In this document: positions 48,201-61,870 of the stretch, one piece after another
Numbering within the stretch: position 1 is the stretch's first letter
Layout: every line of letters starts with the position of its first letter
Assembly (NCBI RefSeq): GCF_028769735.1
Contig: NC_088172.1
Location: 60,109,075-60,173,074, forward strand
Direction: 5' to 3'
Origin: Zonotrichia leucophrys gambelii
Taxonomy: Eukaryota; Chordata; Aves; Passeriformes; Passerellidae
DNA length: 64,000 nt
The notes under the pieces: model-generated
The model's database searches: none
What the model saw: only the letters and a program-made list of their open reading frames with translations
Told to the model about the DNA's origin: nothing
Program-made: the position numbers and the translations under genes

Positions 48201-51200
48201 ATTGACAGCAGCAAGTGGGGGCTTGGAAGAGGCGCACCACAACATGGGTAAACACACAAAAGGGAGGAGGATCCTTCAGTGCATGAGAACACTGGTACCT
48301 CAATGTGCTGCAGGAAAGTGGTGGCCATGGAGAATTAGGTCTGCATCATATGACAGATATTTATTGTCATGGCTCATCTCTGTCCTGATCCATGTTCGTA
48401 AGACTGAGCTAACAAGGTCATCTTATGTAGTAAACTCTGAAAATATTGGAGGCCTGCATTCTTCTACTAGCTGGGGCATTGACAGCACATGTTTCCATCA
48501 CTTAAAATGTGGCTGTCAAAATTGCAAGCTCTTTGCCTATGTCCACAGGGAAAGATATAATTATGTATGTATGGTATATTAAAAATGGAAACCATTCAGC
48601 ACTGGAAGCCAACTCAAAAAGGACAGATGGGGAGATGTGATAAGGGAAATAAAGCTACTACAAAGCAGAAAATTGTAGAAGAAACAAACTAAGTGGCCTC
48701 TATCTACCAACTACCCATCTGTTGGTCATCCACCAATCTCTCTACTTGCTACATATTTGGATGTTACTATTTAAAAAACAGACAAGGGAGCAGCATGTGG
48801 AGGTCTGGCTGGGACAAGAGGAAAGCGGCTAAAGGACCTTTTTACTGGCTGGTAAATTCATGCCTGGTCTCCCTTCAAGATTTCATAGTTTAGAAAGAAT
48901 TTCAGTTTGCTCTTCAAAAGATGCGTCAGTCTGTTCTGGATTAAGAAGACAATATGCCTTCCACATTTACTCCCCCTGCAAAGACTGATTTTTGGAGGAT
49001 TTACTAGTCATTTTGTTTCAGACACATTTCTTAACAAGTTGGCTTTCTTCATGGTTAAGCTTAAATTCTGTCCTTCGTGAATCCTATAAGGCTCCCTATG
49101 TGGTGTTTGTCCTTTCATGGTCATTGCTGACACATAATCGCTGCACTCACTGTGCTCTACTAAAATTATTTTGTCAGGGTAAAAATCGCAAATTAAAACA
49201 TTCTCTAAGAGGGAGGACCCCAAATATAATTACATAACAAAAATTCCCCCAATCATTTCCAAGCAATTTAAAATTGAATATAAATCTTTTCGTTACTACC
49301 AGATGTGATCTTCCCAAAGCTTCAGACATGAATAATCTCTCTGAATTTTCCTGCTATTTCAATATCCTATCCATAGAGAAACCAGCCTGTGCCTCTACCA
49401 CCCATTCAGGAAAATTTAGAAACCAGGTCAATGACTGGTATCTTTATCCATTAAAATCAATGATCATACATATTTTAATTTACTTTCTCAGTTTTCCTTC
49501 CCTTCCATTGCTTATTTGCAGCTGAACCTCCATTTTCCTCTCCCTGACCCTGCCTTTTTTTTATGGGAATCTAGGAATTTCCCTCTATTTTCCTTTTTCT
49601 GCCTTTTCTTTCTTTTCAGTCTCTAGTCTCTTTCCCTTATTTTAATAGCCATGGTTCTCTGTTGACTACAGATCTTGGCTATATCCTGATAAAGTCAACA
49701 GAAAGGTTTTCCCTGGAATTTCAGATGTGTTTCCATATTGGTTTTTCTTTCCACTCCTCTCCTTTTATTTCTTGATGCCTGGCTGGCCGATTTAAACAAA
49801 CATTTTCAGAACAACTTGTCCTCAGCTGACTAAACTGGTAAATAACAGATAAATATAGTTTCAATTGGGAACAGCTTTCTGGCAAAGGATGGAGAACAGC
49901 ACTAAAGAAGAATTTTTCTCACCTTGAGTCATGGGACCTGGTTGGTTAAATTAAAACCATTTACTTAACCTGCATGTAGAACATGCAAACAACAGAAATA
50001 TCCTTTACTTGTACAGATGCCTACAGTACCCTTGTTGTTGTGAAACACAAATAGACCATTTTTCTTTCTTTCTTTGAATCCAAAGCAGCAAAAAAACAAA
50101 TTTATGTATTTAAGCAAAGGCCCAGGCTTATTTTTTCAGTCATTCTTTTTTTTTACCCACTACCTAGAAAGCTCTGTCATAAGCTCCAAGCTTCAACATG
50201 TAATGATAGAATTATAAATTCTTTGATGTCCTAAGGCCGGCTACCTCCCATCATAACTCAATCTTCCTGCTACGCATTACTGTCTTCTTATCAAAGTGCA
50301 CTTCACCAAGCACACAAAAGGAGTGTTGCTATGTTTGTTAAGATGATAATTTGTATATTTGCTATGAAGCATACAGAGGACTTCTATATATATTTTTATA
50401 TGTGTTTATTCATACAGAGGGGCTAGAAATCTAGATATTATAGTGCTTTTGATATATGGAGAGAAAATAAAAAAACAATTCGCAATAGTAAGTCATTGTA
50501 TTTTGAAATTTATTGTAATAAATTATAGCAATAGTTCACACAACCCAGCTATTATCTCAGATTGTCTCTCTGCAGAATCACAAAAACAATCTGAGTCATC
50601 CTGACTTGATTCATGTTCAGTTCCTTTTTGGGAAGACTTCCCTCACCATCAGGCCGCCTCGCCTGGTAGCATTTTTTTTCTGTAAAAGCTCAAATTCTGT
50701 ACAACAGTCCCACAGCCTATGTTGGGTTCTGCAGAATGAATCATGGAAAATATGCATCCCTGCTTGTTTGCAGCTGGTTATTTTTTGCTGAGGTCCATGT
50801 GGAAGGAGAACTGTGCAACTTTTTCCTCCATGATACGTGTCGTTTTAGCACTCTGACAGGAATGGATTAATAGAGACTTACCAAAGATATCAAAAGATGT
50901 TCAGCATTTCAAAGAGGGAAAAGAAGAGGAGCTGACATGCAGAACCAAGGTTGAGTATCCACCATTTTCAGAAAGAAAGTTAATTCATCTTTATGAATAA
51001 AGCAAGGCACAACAGAGTTGTTTCCCTTTTCCTCCCAAGGTCCTTTGCATGGCCTGTCACTAAATTATTGTGAAAATTTTATTTATATTTGCTGTGGCTT
51101 TCATTTCACCTACATATGTTATATGAGTGGGTACATGCAGAATATATTATTTTAATTAGATCATGGAGTTGATTAATTAATAACTTGCTTCTCTTACCTG

Positions 51201-51959
51201 AAAAGCATGACAGGAGCTCAGAAAATTACTTGCACTTGCTACCCTTCCTTACATTATTTGAGAGAGATCTCTCTGAGCTGAAAATGCAGCACGGTAACTT
51301 TATATAATACCTTAGACATGAAGTGAATAATAATGTGTGACTTCAGGGAAATGAAGGTATGCAGAGTACCAATGACACTGGCTAATATTTCTGCAGTTGA
51401 ACAGTTCAGCAGTGAGCAGTCTTGCTTCTGACAGTGTCCTGAAAAATTACGGTACAAATTTTACTATTAAAATCATCACTGAAAACATGACAATCATTAC
51501 GAAGATTTCCAGATTCCTCCAGCTAAAATGAGGACTGAAGGAACTTTAGAAGCAAAAAGTTGAAGTGTTTGATTATGTGAAGCTGTATGACTGAACAATT
51601 GCTATTTATCTGCTGAAGAAAAGTGAAGTCAGGTGCAGAGAGACAAGTTGTAGGGGCTGCATGAGCTGTGGGGAGAACACCTCACCGGGCTCAATGGGCT
51701 TAAACTGGATATGGATATATAAACTGGGCATTAACTGGGTGTCAACTCCAGGCACAAAACTGGTTGGGAACTAATGTAAACCCTGGGAATATGCATTTTT
51801 GGCATGAAGTCCTGATTTCCTCTGTATGTGCGTTGAGCTCTGAAGCACGGTGCTTGCTTCAGGCACTCTTAAAGATTGTACTGAGACCAACTAAAAGGCT
51901 TGAAAGCATCTTTGGATAGAAGTGGTAGGTGTGCAATCATTTAAGCATGCCAAGAAAAA

Positions 51960-52260
51960 GTTTAAGGATTTTGGTTGTAGATGGTAAGTATTTACTTCAG
52001 GACAAATGCTCTTCCAATCTAGCAAGAAAAGATATAAAAAGACCTTGTGGCTGGAGCTGGACAAATACACAGGATGAAAAGGCTACACATTTCGCCAGGG
52101 AAATACTTAGCTACTGGTGTGGATTGCAAGAGGTTATTGTGGCTTTTCTACCATTAGCAATTTTTAAATCGAGAATAGATGTTGTTGGGTTTTTTAAATC
52201 TAAAAGATTTACTCAAGTTTAAACTGGATGAAATTCAAGGATGTCCTGTGTCCTAAATGG
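51960..52260 (+). repeat. Possible old amniote interspersed repeat relic
   Basis: The segment agcaatttttaaatcgagaa near 52,157, followed by aatctaaaagatttactcaa and aaactggatgaaattcaagg, resembles in order a repeat widespread in turtles, crocodiles and birds. That consensus reads approximately atttttaaatcaagattgga, then taaaagatatgctctagttc. The 97-codon open frame over this interval is explained by the repeat. The family assignment is from memory and the 5' limit is uncertain. Confidence 0.5.
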
Positions 52261-55200
52261 TGTGGTTAGGTGACCACACAGTGACTCCTGGTTTTATAAT
52301 CTGAAAATCCTATTGCTCTGGCAAATGGGTCTGGAGGAGCTTTCACTGCGACTGATGCCTTGGATTCATGGATGCGCACTGTGTTTACTGGGGTCAGCAC
52401 TCACCTTTCTTCCTTGTGAACCAGCTCAGCACTGACTGTCCAGGCTGCAGAACTGCACTAAGCAGACCTGTCCTGCCTAGCCCAGGGATGCTCCTTTTTC
52501 ACTTATTTCTCTCCTCCCAGGCTGGAAGCCCACATTCCTTTTTCCGAGGAGCCAGGAGCCACCTTGAACCGGGGAACTTCTGTAGCGCTTTGAGAGTAAC
52601 CATTCACAAAGACCTTACAGCTCTGAACTACAGCACGCACAAAGAACACTTTTTTTCTAACAACTACAAAATGCTGCAATAAGCTTTGCTCCAATGAAAC
52701 TTCTGTTAGTGGTAGTGGAGCTTGGTATGCTAGTGACTAAGGATTTGACTATCAGATAATTGCAATTATATGTTCCTTCCAGAACAACTTGCATTATTTA
52801 AGAAGAAAAACAAACTCCAAGCAAGCTGGTCAGAGGTTTTGAAATATTCAGATGCAGAGCTCCAAGCTTTAGCCACTGGGGTTCAGTGCAAAGTGCTGCT
52901 AAGCAGGCAATAGGCTCAGGATTTATTTCAGTGACTGAACTTACAAATACAGAAAGTTCACAGAAAAGCCTGCTCTTGTGAACTTTCAACCAGCATTTGC
53001 AAACTAAGAATCCATAGATTACTTATATAATAAATGGATGCATATCTGTCCAAATGTTTAATAAAGATACTATGTGAGAAGCATGTAAAAGTAATTTTCC
53101 TCTGCAGTAACAATATATTTTTGGCATTGTATACAGGATAGTCACAATAGCAGTTTAAATCTTTTGAAGCTTCTATGTTCAGAAGATGATATTTTGACAA
53201 CAATTATACCCAAAATGCAGGTATTAGAATAAGAATTTTCAGGTCAGATGAGACTAAAATTTGGTAATGACTGAATTCTCTTTAATTGTTATTGCTATAT
53301 ATGCACCATTTAAACAAGACCTTGATACTTAAAAGTAAACTGAACTGTGCAGTATGATCCAGTAAAACCTGTTTTTATAAGTGCTCTTTGTACCCTGGAA
53401 GACATGGGGATGGTGACACTATTGATTTTCAAAGGCCAGCTCACCTGTTTCTGGTTACTTTGGCTAATGGAGTGTGCGTGGCCTGGAAGGGAGAGCCCTG
53501 TTTGGCCACAGTTGCCATGCACCCTTGCAGCTGCCTGCTCCCACGCCTGCTCTCTCTGGCTCCCCTGCGAAGCGCTCATCAAGTGCACACGAGTTACATC
53601 CACACCAGCACAGCCATGGTGATTTTTATTTCCCGGTTGCTCCCAGAGGCATGAACACGAGCTCCAGCCCCAGGCTGACACTTATTGCCCTATTGCCAGC
53701 ACAGCTGGCCCCAGGTCTGGAAGTCTGGTAAGATGAGTTGAAAGTCCTGTTTCTTCCACGTGCACTCATGTTCCCGTTGCAACTCAAATATATTAAAGCG
53801 GTTTTCTCTCTCTAAATGTATCTTCAAATATCTGCGTTTCAGATTTATGCTGTTGCCAATTCACTTTACATTTTGCATTTTATCAAATGCCTGCTTTAAC
53901 TGCGGATATTTGGGCTCGACAAGAACAAGAGGGAAGTGAGGAGAGGGAAGAGATTAAAATGACTTGTGAGTGTATTAGTAGGATTTCTAAACTTGGGTTT
54001 AGGTCTGATGAGTCTTTGGCAGCACAATTTCTGTCTCAGAACTGTAGTGGTGGGTGCCTACCAAGACTGGGCAGTTCCCAGGCTGGGAGCCCGTTCTGTC
54101 CCACTGGCACTAACCACACCTGGAGCATGAGATCTGCTGTTCTGTAAGCACCAGTCTGCTCTCTCACCTTGTTTGCATCTTTTCACTAAAGCACACACAG
54201 GGAAAATGCTTCTTTTGAGTCTAGCTACTTCATCCTGAGAGGATGCAAAGATACTTGTTCTTCTTGCAGCCAAAGGACTCTCAAAGCCTTGCATTTTTGG
54301 AAGAGGTAAGTGACAGAGGAGATGGATCTGCAAAGGTAAGAAAGACCATTCCTCAGAGATAGAAATTACAGCACAACTCTTGTTAAGTTCCCAAGCTCCA
54401 GCTTTATGGATTACAGTGGAGAACCTCTGCCACACTAAATGCTGCTTTACTCCTGCTATCTGTATCAGGCAAGGAGACTCTACAGTACTTCCAAGATACC
54501 ACTCCACAGGATACCACTCCATAGGATGCTATTAGAATAGCAGAAGGTGAAGCCAGGTGATGAAAAACACATTTGTCAAGTGTTTGGTGTGACAGACATC
54601 CATTCCTGAGCTGTCATGTGCTCTAGTATCTGTTTTACATTCCTACACAGGGTTTTGTAACAGTGAGAGGAAGTGGTCAATTCTTTCAAATTTGACAGAG
54701 ATGTGCTGGCACTGATTTCTGTGGCTGCAGTCATGTGTCAAGAGATTATTTGTGCTGGCACAGTGAGCTCAATACATGTCTACATTCTTGATACTTGAAT
54801 CTCAAAAACTTCACTAGAAGAGATGCCAGTAAGCTGTTATTTCCTCTAAGTACCAGTTCTCCGTAGATATAATCATAGTAATAGCCATCATATTTGTGCT
54901 AACCCTGGCCAGCAAGGATTGAAATCTTGGCCCTGTTGAAATCTTTGGTAAAGATTTGGCTGAGAAGTGTAAATAGGTTTCCACACAAAAAAAAAAAAAA
55001 AGTATGGAAGGAAAAAATAGAGGTCTGTGTAACAGCAGTAAAATGTTTTTTATTTTCAGCATCCCCAATGTCAATGTTCTTCCTCTATAAAAAGTTCAAA
55101 TTTGTTTGTGCTGCAAGGAAACCTCCTCAACAAAAGTTCATTCCTCATTTTCATATCTACCTCCAAAACAAAATTCCTGTCAGGGCTGTGTTTTAATCCA

Positions 55201-55770
55201 GATGGTGGCAGAACTACAGCCTGGCGAGATACCCAGCAGCCCAATGAGGGGTGATGGGACAAGTCATATGCCAGCTGAATTCCTTCTGGTGAACAAAGGG
55301 ATTTTGTTATTGTTCTTAAAAGCTGATGATGCCCCAGAGGGTATCCAGCCTTCGGACTGAAAGTTTCATCTTTGCAAATGTGATCTAACAGGTGCCTAAT
55401 CAAAACAAGTTTGTTCCGTGATTGGTTTTAATTGATTTTGGAAGCCAGCTCCGTAAAACAAATACCTGTGGCACCAAATATCTAAACCATGAAAAACACT
55501 GTGGAGCATCAGGTCCTCGACCTAATAGCCACAGGAAATTCCAGACTAAATGTTCCCAAAAGTTGAGTTGATTGTGCCTCATCTTTTTGATGACCCTAAG
55601 AATTACTACTAACATGTTACACAAGGATTTGAAAATGCTGCCAAAAGTTAAAGGTTGAGATTTTTCCATTCTAGGCTCTTTACCTATTTCCCTTTTGATG
55701 TACCTTTTATTTATTCATGATGCTGATTCATTTTTGCTCAAAAACGTGGGCAGCGTGAGCAGCAGGAGCA

Positions 55771-55784
55771 ACAGCAGATGGCAG
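55771..55784 (+). promoter_or_regulatory. Candidate CTCF binding motif
   Basis: ACAGCAGATGGCAG matches 13 of 14 positions of the core CCASYAGRKGGCRS, in a locally GC-rich patch. It has the same orientation as the sites at 19,070 and 60,670. Confidence 0.3.
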
Positions 55785-58700
55785 CACCAAGCTGCTGGAT
55801 CGGGGCTGTCAGCGCAGGCAAGGGGAAAACACGAACTGAGATTTTAACAAAAGTTTCTGGGAGTTTGTTTGCTTTCAGATCTCCTTCTTTTCTCCCATTC
55901 CTTTGGATTTATTTTGTTTTATTTCGATATTTCTACTCAGTATTGGAAAAATAAAGAGAAAAAAGAACAGCAGATGAGGAAAGTTGCTATGTCAGGTCAT
56001 CCTGTATTGATTTAGAAGAAGATGGTAAGACCTGATGTGACCTGCTGAATGGATGACATGAGGTTATGGCCTAGCCTACCAGCACTTCACGTCCTATTAA
56101 ACACTCCACAGGGGCCACATCTGGAGGGTTAAACAGCTGCTGGGTAATGCAATTTTAAATACCACTTCATCAAAGTAATAGACTCCACAGGACCCTCTTG
56201 GGATCTGCACACTGATGTGTTCCAGGCTTTGTGTGCTGCAGCCCTTTTGTGTAACACATTAAGGAGATTCTGATAGCTCTCACTTTAGCAGAGTGATAGA
56301 ACCGAGGTTTGCAAATTCATCTACGGAACAACGCCTTGCTGAGCCTGGGATCAAACACATAGCCTTTATGGGTTTTCACTTTTTTTTTGTTTTCTTCCTC
56401 AAAGCTTGATATTTGGTGTACCCAAAATTACAGCAAGCTAAAGAAAAGATTTAAGAAGAATAGATTTACTCTTGAGTCTATTTTACAGCAATATATGAGC
56501 TTCCAAAGGAGATCACAGCCATGTTTTCTGTTCTCCAGGAGAACAGAGGAGGGAGCAAATCTTCTCTGTTCTCAACATAACCAGCCAAGCTCTCAATCTG
56601 AATAACAAAAGGATTCCTCAGGCCCTTACCAGACCTGGCTCCTCTTCTGCATTCTTCAAATACAATCCCTAGCTGCAGCAACACAAATCATGAAGGAAAT
56701 GTGGTCTCCAATTTGGTCGACCATGGAGGCTGGTGCCACCACCTAGCTGCAAATCAACACGCCTGAGAGTAGGATGGTATGCAATTTTCCAAAATAAATC
56801 CTTCCAGTTTTTCATAGCTGCTAAGCAACAGTTAGGAGAAGATCCATTAAATAATTAATTAATCAATCGCTTTAGTCACATTGAATAATTAATCACTGTG
56901 AGAGACGACAGCCAAATAACTTTTTCTATTGCCTGCTAATGCAACATTTGCTTTTTGATTCTGAATCCAGTGAAACCCTTAGCAAACACATATCCCTGCT
57001 CCTGGGCAGGCAGAATTTGGCAGCTGTCACTGATTGAACTTTGTCACTACCTGGAGCATATGGAAGGACACTTGGCAACTCCTTTCCAGGGAGAAAAGCA
57101 CAGGGTAAAACGTGCAGTCAGCATGAGCCAGTATCCTTTGGCCCAAGTCCATTGAAAGACTTCAGTTCTTTCTGAGCGAGTATCTGCCCTTGGTGTTGTC
57201 TTTACTTGGACATCATTCTCTCTGCTATATTGCAATCATTTCAGATTAAAGGGCAGAGGAAAATTCCTCACTTACCTGCCATAGTTTTGGTTGAGGTATT
57301 CTGAGCAATTTTCTTTGTGATGCCTTTTAAAGAGGGATGTAGTCATAGAGAAGCAGGAGGAGTTATGAACCTAGCAATAGCCACCACTGCCATTTTATTT
57401 TGGCTATTGGGTACTTATAAACTTTGGGATGTTAGGAAAAGACCAGAGAAATGACTTGTTTCATCTTTCTCTACTGAGCTGTACAAAACAATCTCAACAG
57501 AGGCACTGAACAGAGCCCTGAATTGTCTCTGAAGTGTATGCTGTAGCCTCACTTGACATCCTCCATGCCACTCCTGCACAAAGTATTTACACCAGTACTA
57601 TCCACAAATGATTCTATTAGGTAACTATTCTTTGGAAATTGTAACACTTTTGAATGCACATATATGAAAGATGCCCTCTTCTCACTAAACTAGTTTGTGG
57701 CCTATGCTTTAGAAACAGAATCTATTAACACTGCAGGCATATGAGCTACTGTAATTTACTGACCGAAGTTATTTTCCCTCACTCATTACTGCTGAGGACA
57801 CCACGGCTGCCCTCCATCTGTGGAGAGGTCTTCATAAGAAAATGGGGAGCAGTAGGGAAACAGCATGGATTCTCCAAAGAATGCATTAGTTTATTTATTT
57901 TTTTCAAATGTCTTTCATGTCTTGGCTTTGTGCATCTTTTCCAAGAAGCAAATGCTTCACAGATGGAAAGAAGCAATTTTCAGTTGTAAAAATTCTAAAC
58001 AGTTCAGGTGAAATGAAAAACAGAGCTTCCTGGAGACATACCAGCTTTTTCTTTTTATTCATTTTTTTTTGCCCCAGCCTCACTTTGATTGTAAAAATAT
58101 TCACCCACCTCCAGACTTTATAGCATGAGAAATGCCCTTCCTGGGGTCTAATCTATGCCTGAGGTATCACTGCAGGTCGATCAGAAAGGAAGGCTCCTAT
58201 TTCCACACAGACTTTACACATCTGCTCTGATTCTCGGCAGGGTGGATCCTCAGTAACCCTGCTGCAAAAACTGAGTCTTGTATAAACCAAGCTTATACTG
58301 GCATAGCTCCTCTTCTTCTACATTGCGATCAGGCAGAGGTCTAATTTGTCCACTGATACTCTGTTTTCTGTCAATTCAAAAGGTTTGGTAGTGAAATTAG
58401 GGGAAAAGATCACAGTCAATTGGTGAGAAAGAGTAATGAGCTTATTTTTGGATTCCTCCTGCTGATAAAACCTTTAAGGATTTATGGCAGATCAAATTAG
58501 CAGGAGCTTTAGTAGATAGCCTCATAACCTTTGGATAGCCGACACTGCCTATGAGGCAGTTAAATCTACTGCAGACTCCCAATGGGGAGCTTAATTCATC
58601 CTCCAGGACATCTGCCTTGGAGCCAGACACCCATAGCCAGACTCTTACACATCCAGGGCCTCCCATGTGGAGACTGAGGCCCAGCAGTGGACAAGAGTGC

Positions 58701-60669
58701 CTGCCTAGCGCTGCTGGTGGCCGTGAGGGTGGAGCTGGAGCAATCCCCACATGGGGCAGGCGTCTGCAATGAGCAGAACAAGCACAGGGCACCAGATCAT
58801 CTCCTGGGTGCTGGGGGGTGAGTCCAGTTCCATGGGCTCTAAATCGTTTGGGACCCTCAGGATTAGAGACCAAGAAAAGCAGAGAAGGTGGCCTGTGATT
58901 GTAGGCTGCTGCCACGTCTTGGGGAAGGCAGGTCTGACACACACTAATGCCTAAAGCTCAGTCGCTGGCGCCCTTTGGATATTGCAGTGGATTTTACAAC
59001 GCACATTTGACAAACATGCCGTGCGAGGGCCTGCAGGAAGAGAGCAAAACACTCAGCAGTGGGTGCTGAATCAGGGTCTGAGCGTGTAATCCAAGGCTAT
59101 TTGCTATAAAGTCTAGGACATTCCCTTAAAAATGTTGAGTTGTGCAGGAAATGTCTGGTTACTTGTGTAACTGTTTGCAAGATACACAAACTCATCAGGC
59201 TCTGACTCCTAAGTCTTATGACAATAATGCATTTTCTTCCAGACATGTTCAGTTGCATATCTGATACACATACTGCTCAGCCAAAATGACTTGTTAGTGA
59301 TTTATTTGGAATATCCAGCCTTTACCATATGACATCACCTCCTCAACTTGATGAAAAAAAGGTTTAGACTGAATTCTTCCCATTAAAAATAATGGGGCAA
59401 TAGGTTTCTTGATGCCAATATTTACTGATATCAAAGAAAAATATTGTCTTGGTTATTTGTCTTAATTTAGCTCAAGCAGTACACAAAGCACAGTGTACAA
59501 AAACAATATGTTCCTTCTTCTAAACCAGATCATCACTTACTAATTGCTATATGATTTTAATGAAAACAGAGGCATGATTCAGTTATGCTTCATAAAAATT
59601 ATCTCACTATATTTGTTTCTTTTCTTACCCTGATTGATAGAGAGGCATGTAAAATTGCATTCTATATCTGCCTTTACACAGAACCTCAGAATGATTGCTT
59701 TTAAACTGTGCATTATACACAATACAGGAGAATGAGACCCAGATCCTTTGCTAAGTTATGTAAGAAACAGTTACATTATGTATATGTAATTGTATATATA
59801 CAGGTAATAAAATATGTACTCTGTGTCTGTGTGTGTCCACACATATAGAATTAATTTTTATACTTTAATTAAAGCTTATGGATCTCTGATATTTGAACAT
59901 TCCTAAAATTCAGGTGTTGTATTTGGATACATTTTGCACAGACCATTCAATATATTTAAATCCAATATAAAATCCAGCCTAGCACTAGGGCAAGTTCATG
60001 TGAGAACTGATATGCTCAGAGAGAATGCTTTGCTTAGGAGCAAAGACCCGGATGCAGACAGAGCTGTGCCTTACCTTCCTGTGACTTTTGTCCTGTTTAG
60101 AAACTCACATGGAATCCCAAGTGTTGCAAGCTCAGATAAAACATCAGAGAAAAATAATTTCAAGCAAGGACAGACATGTGAATAGCTAAAAGACTTTGTA
60201 AGAACTAGTCTGCTTCCAGCACACCAGAATAAGAAAGCTTGAGCCCAGATCTTTTACTGAGGACTCTAGGACACATTTGATGATGAATGAAACTGCCCCT
60301 TCTCTGTTGCCTTTCCATTGCTTAAGAAACCTTCTTCAGAAGTTACAAATGCATTTTTCTCAGACCTTTCTACCACAGCACGACTCATTTACAGGCATTC
60401 AGCAGATCTTTGCTTCCATCTACATTGGGAAATTTCTCTTCCTGCCTCCTCTTGAGCAGTTCCCATTCCAGGCTCCACACCAGGGGTGTGATGCAATGGC
60501 AACCATGTTCTGTCAGTGGCAATCACATCAAAACCCATGAATTGGTGTCTCCTGGACTTCAGTGACTGTAAACAAGCCCAAACCCTGCCACACATGCAAA
60601 ACTAACTTTTAGCCATAGCTCACACGCTGTTACTTTGGGGAAGGAGGAGAGAGGATTTCTGCCTGGTTG

Positions 60670-60682
60670 CCACTAGATGGAG
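60670..60682 (+). promoter_or_regulatory. Weak candidate CTCF binding motif
   Basis: CCACTAGATGGAG matches the CTCF core through the CCACTAGATGG part and then diverges. It is a lower-quality match than the other two. Confidence 0.22.
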
Positions 60683-61570
60683 TGAAGCCAAAACTGTATA
60701 TTTTATTAGGCTTGTGATGGAAACACATTCTTTCCCTACATAGGTTTGGGGGTTTTGTTGTTTGGGTTTTTTTCTTAAATAAGTCTATTAAGCTGAGAAC
60801 CAAGCCTGTCTGGTTCTGGACTGAGAGAGCCCTGTTAATGTTAGTGTGTTGCTCTGATTTGTGACTTGGGTTCACGCAAAGGATTGATAACACATGGACT
60901 TTCCATGCTGTACACCAGAGAACTGAAGTAAAAATTTTCTAATTACTTTCCTTTCTTTGTCTTCCAGCACCCAATTCAGATGAGTAAAAAAGGAGTTTTA
61001 GCTGTGGAGAGAGTCCTTGTGCTGTGACTACAGAGGCACACAGGTTCTATCTTTGGGCTTCTAAGGCGGATCATTAATACCTGGTGGTGCTGGCAACCTT
61101 CAAAGAGTTTAAGCAATAGCCCATCTTTCCTTTTCCTCTTTCACTCTGTTAGCCCACCTTTTGCACTTGTCCATGCGTGCATCTAAACTCCTGTGCTCTG
61201 CTCGACTAATTATATGCTCATAACACATGGGGAAATCACAAGATATTTCTTCTTGGTGTGCAGTATATTATCAATCACTGTTTTCATAGCACAGCTGGTA
61301 CTCCCTGATGTGCTCAGCATTGTTCTACTCCATCTAGGGGAGCTTGGTTATTGTTTTAAATGGCAGATGACAATAAGGTCACAGCTATGGTTTCTCAAAA
61401 TCTAGTACATACAGATGTGTACTTTGAAAAGTGCAGTGCAGTTTAAATGGCGAACATACCTACATAAAGTTCATTACACTGTTGTTTTTTAATGATACCA
61501 AATCTGCATATGCCTGAAACACTTAAGTCCCTGAAAGCCCAAGGGTGTTTTAGGAACTGTTTTGCTTAGA

Positions 61571-61643
61571 AAATAGAATAGAAAAGAATAGAATAGAATA
61601 GAATAGAATAGAATAGAATAGAATAGAACAGAACAGAATAGAA
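61571..61643. repeat. (GAATA)n pentanucleotide microsatellite at a CR1 tail
   Basis: About 14 units of GAATA and variants (GAACA, GAAAA) run up to the 3' end of the adjacent antisense CR1 fragment. CR1 elements end in a short ATTCTATG-type tandem tail, and this array looks like an expanded version of such a tail. Confidence 0.9.
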
Positions 61644-61870
61644 CTACTTGAGTTGGATCTTGTAGTCTGATCCATCAGATCCATCAGCCTGACCAAGGGC
61701 TGACCAAGTTTAACACATGTTAAAGGCATTGTCCAAACACGTCTTTAAGGCACTGAAAGGTTTGGGCATTGAACACTTCTCTAGGAAACCTATTCCAGTG
61801 TTTGACCACCCTCTCTATATCTACTAAACTCCTAAGAATATTTATTTTGTCCTACATTTCATTTGGCAAG
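61644..61870 (-). mobile_element. CR1 LINE 3' fragment, antisense
   Basis: On the plus strand the blocks ttgagttggatcttgtagtc, aggcattgtccaaacacgtc and cctattccagtgtttgacca follow the order of the reverse complement of the avian CR1 3' end. The element is diverged and 5' truncated. The limit at about 61,870 is approximate and more decayed CR1 sequence may continue to about 62,110. Confidence 0.78.

Noticed and set aside
48082..48582. 166-codon plus-strand open frame
   Set aside because: It is the joint longest frame, but it has no domain, no repeated motif and no recognisable similarity, and overlapping frames are open on the other strand. One or two such frames are expected in 64 kb.
58442..58942. 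166-codon minus-strand open frame
   Set aside because: No recognisable family, no splice context, and shorter frames overlap it in other phases on both strands.
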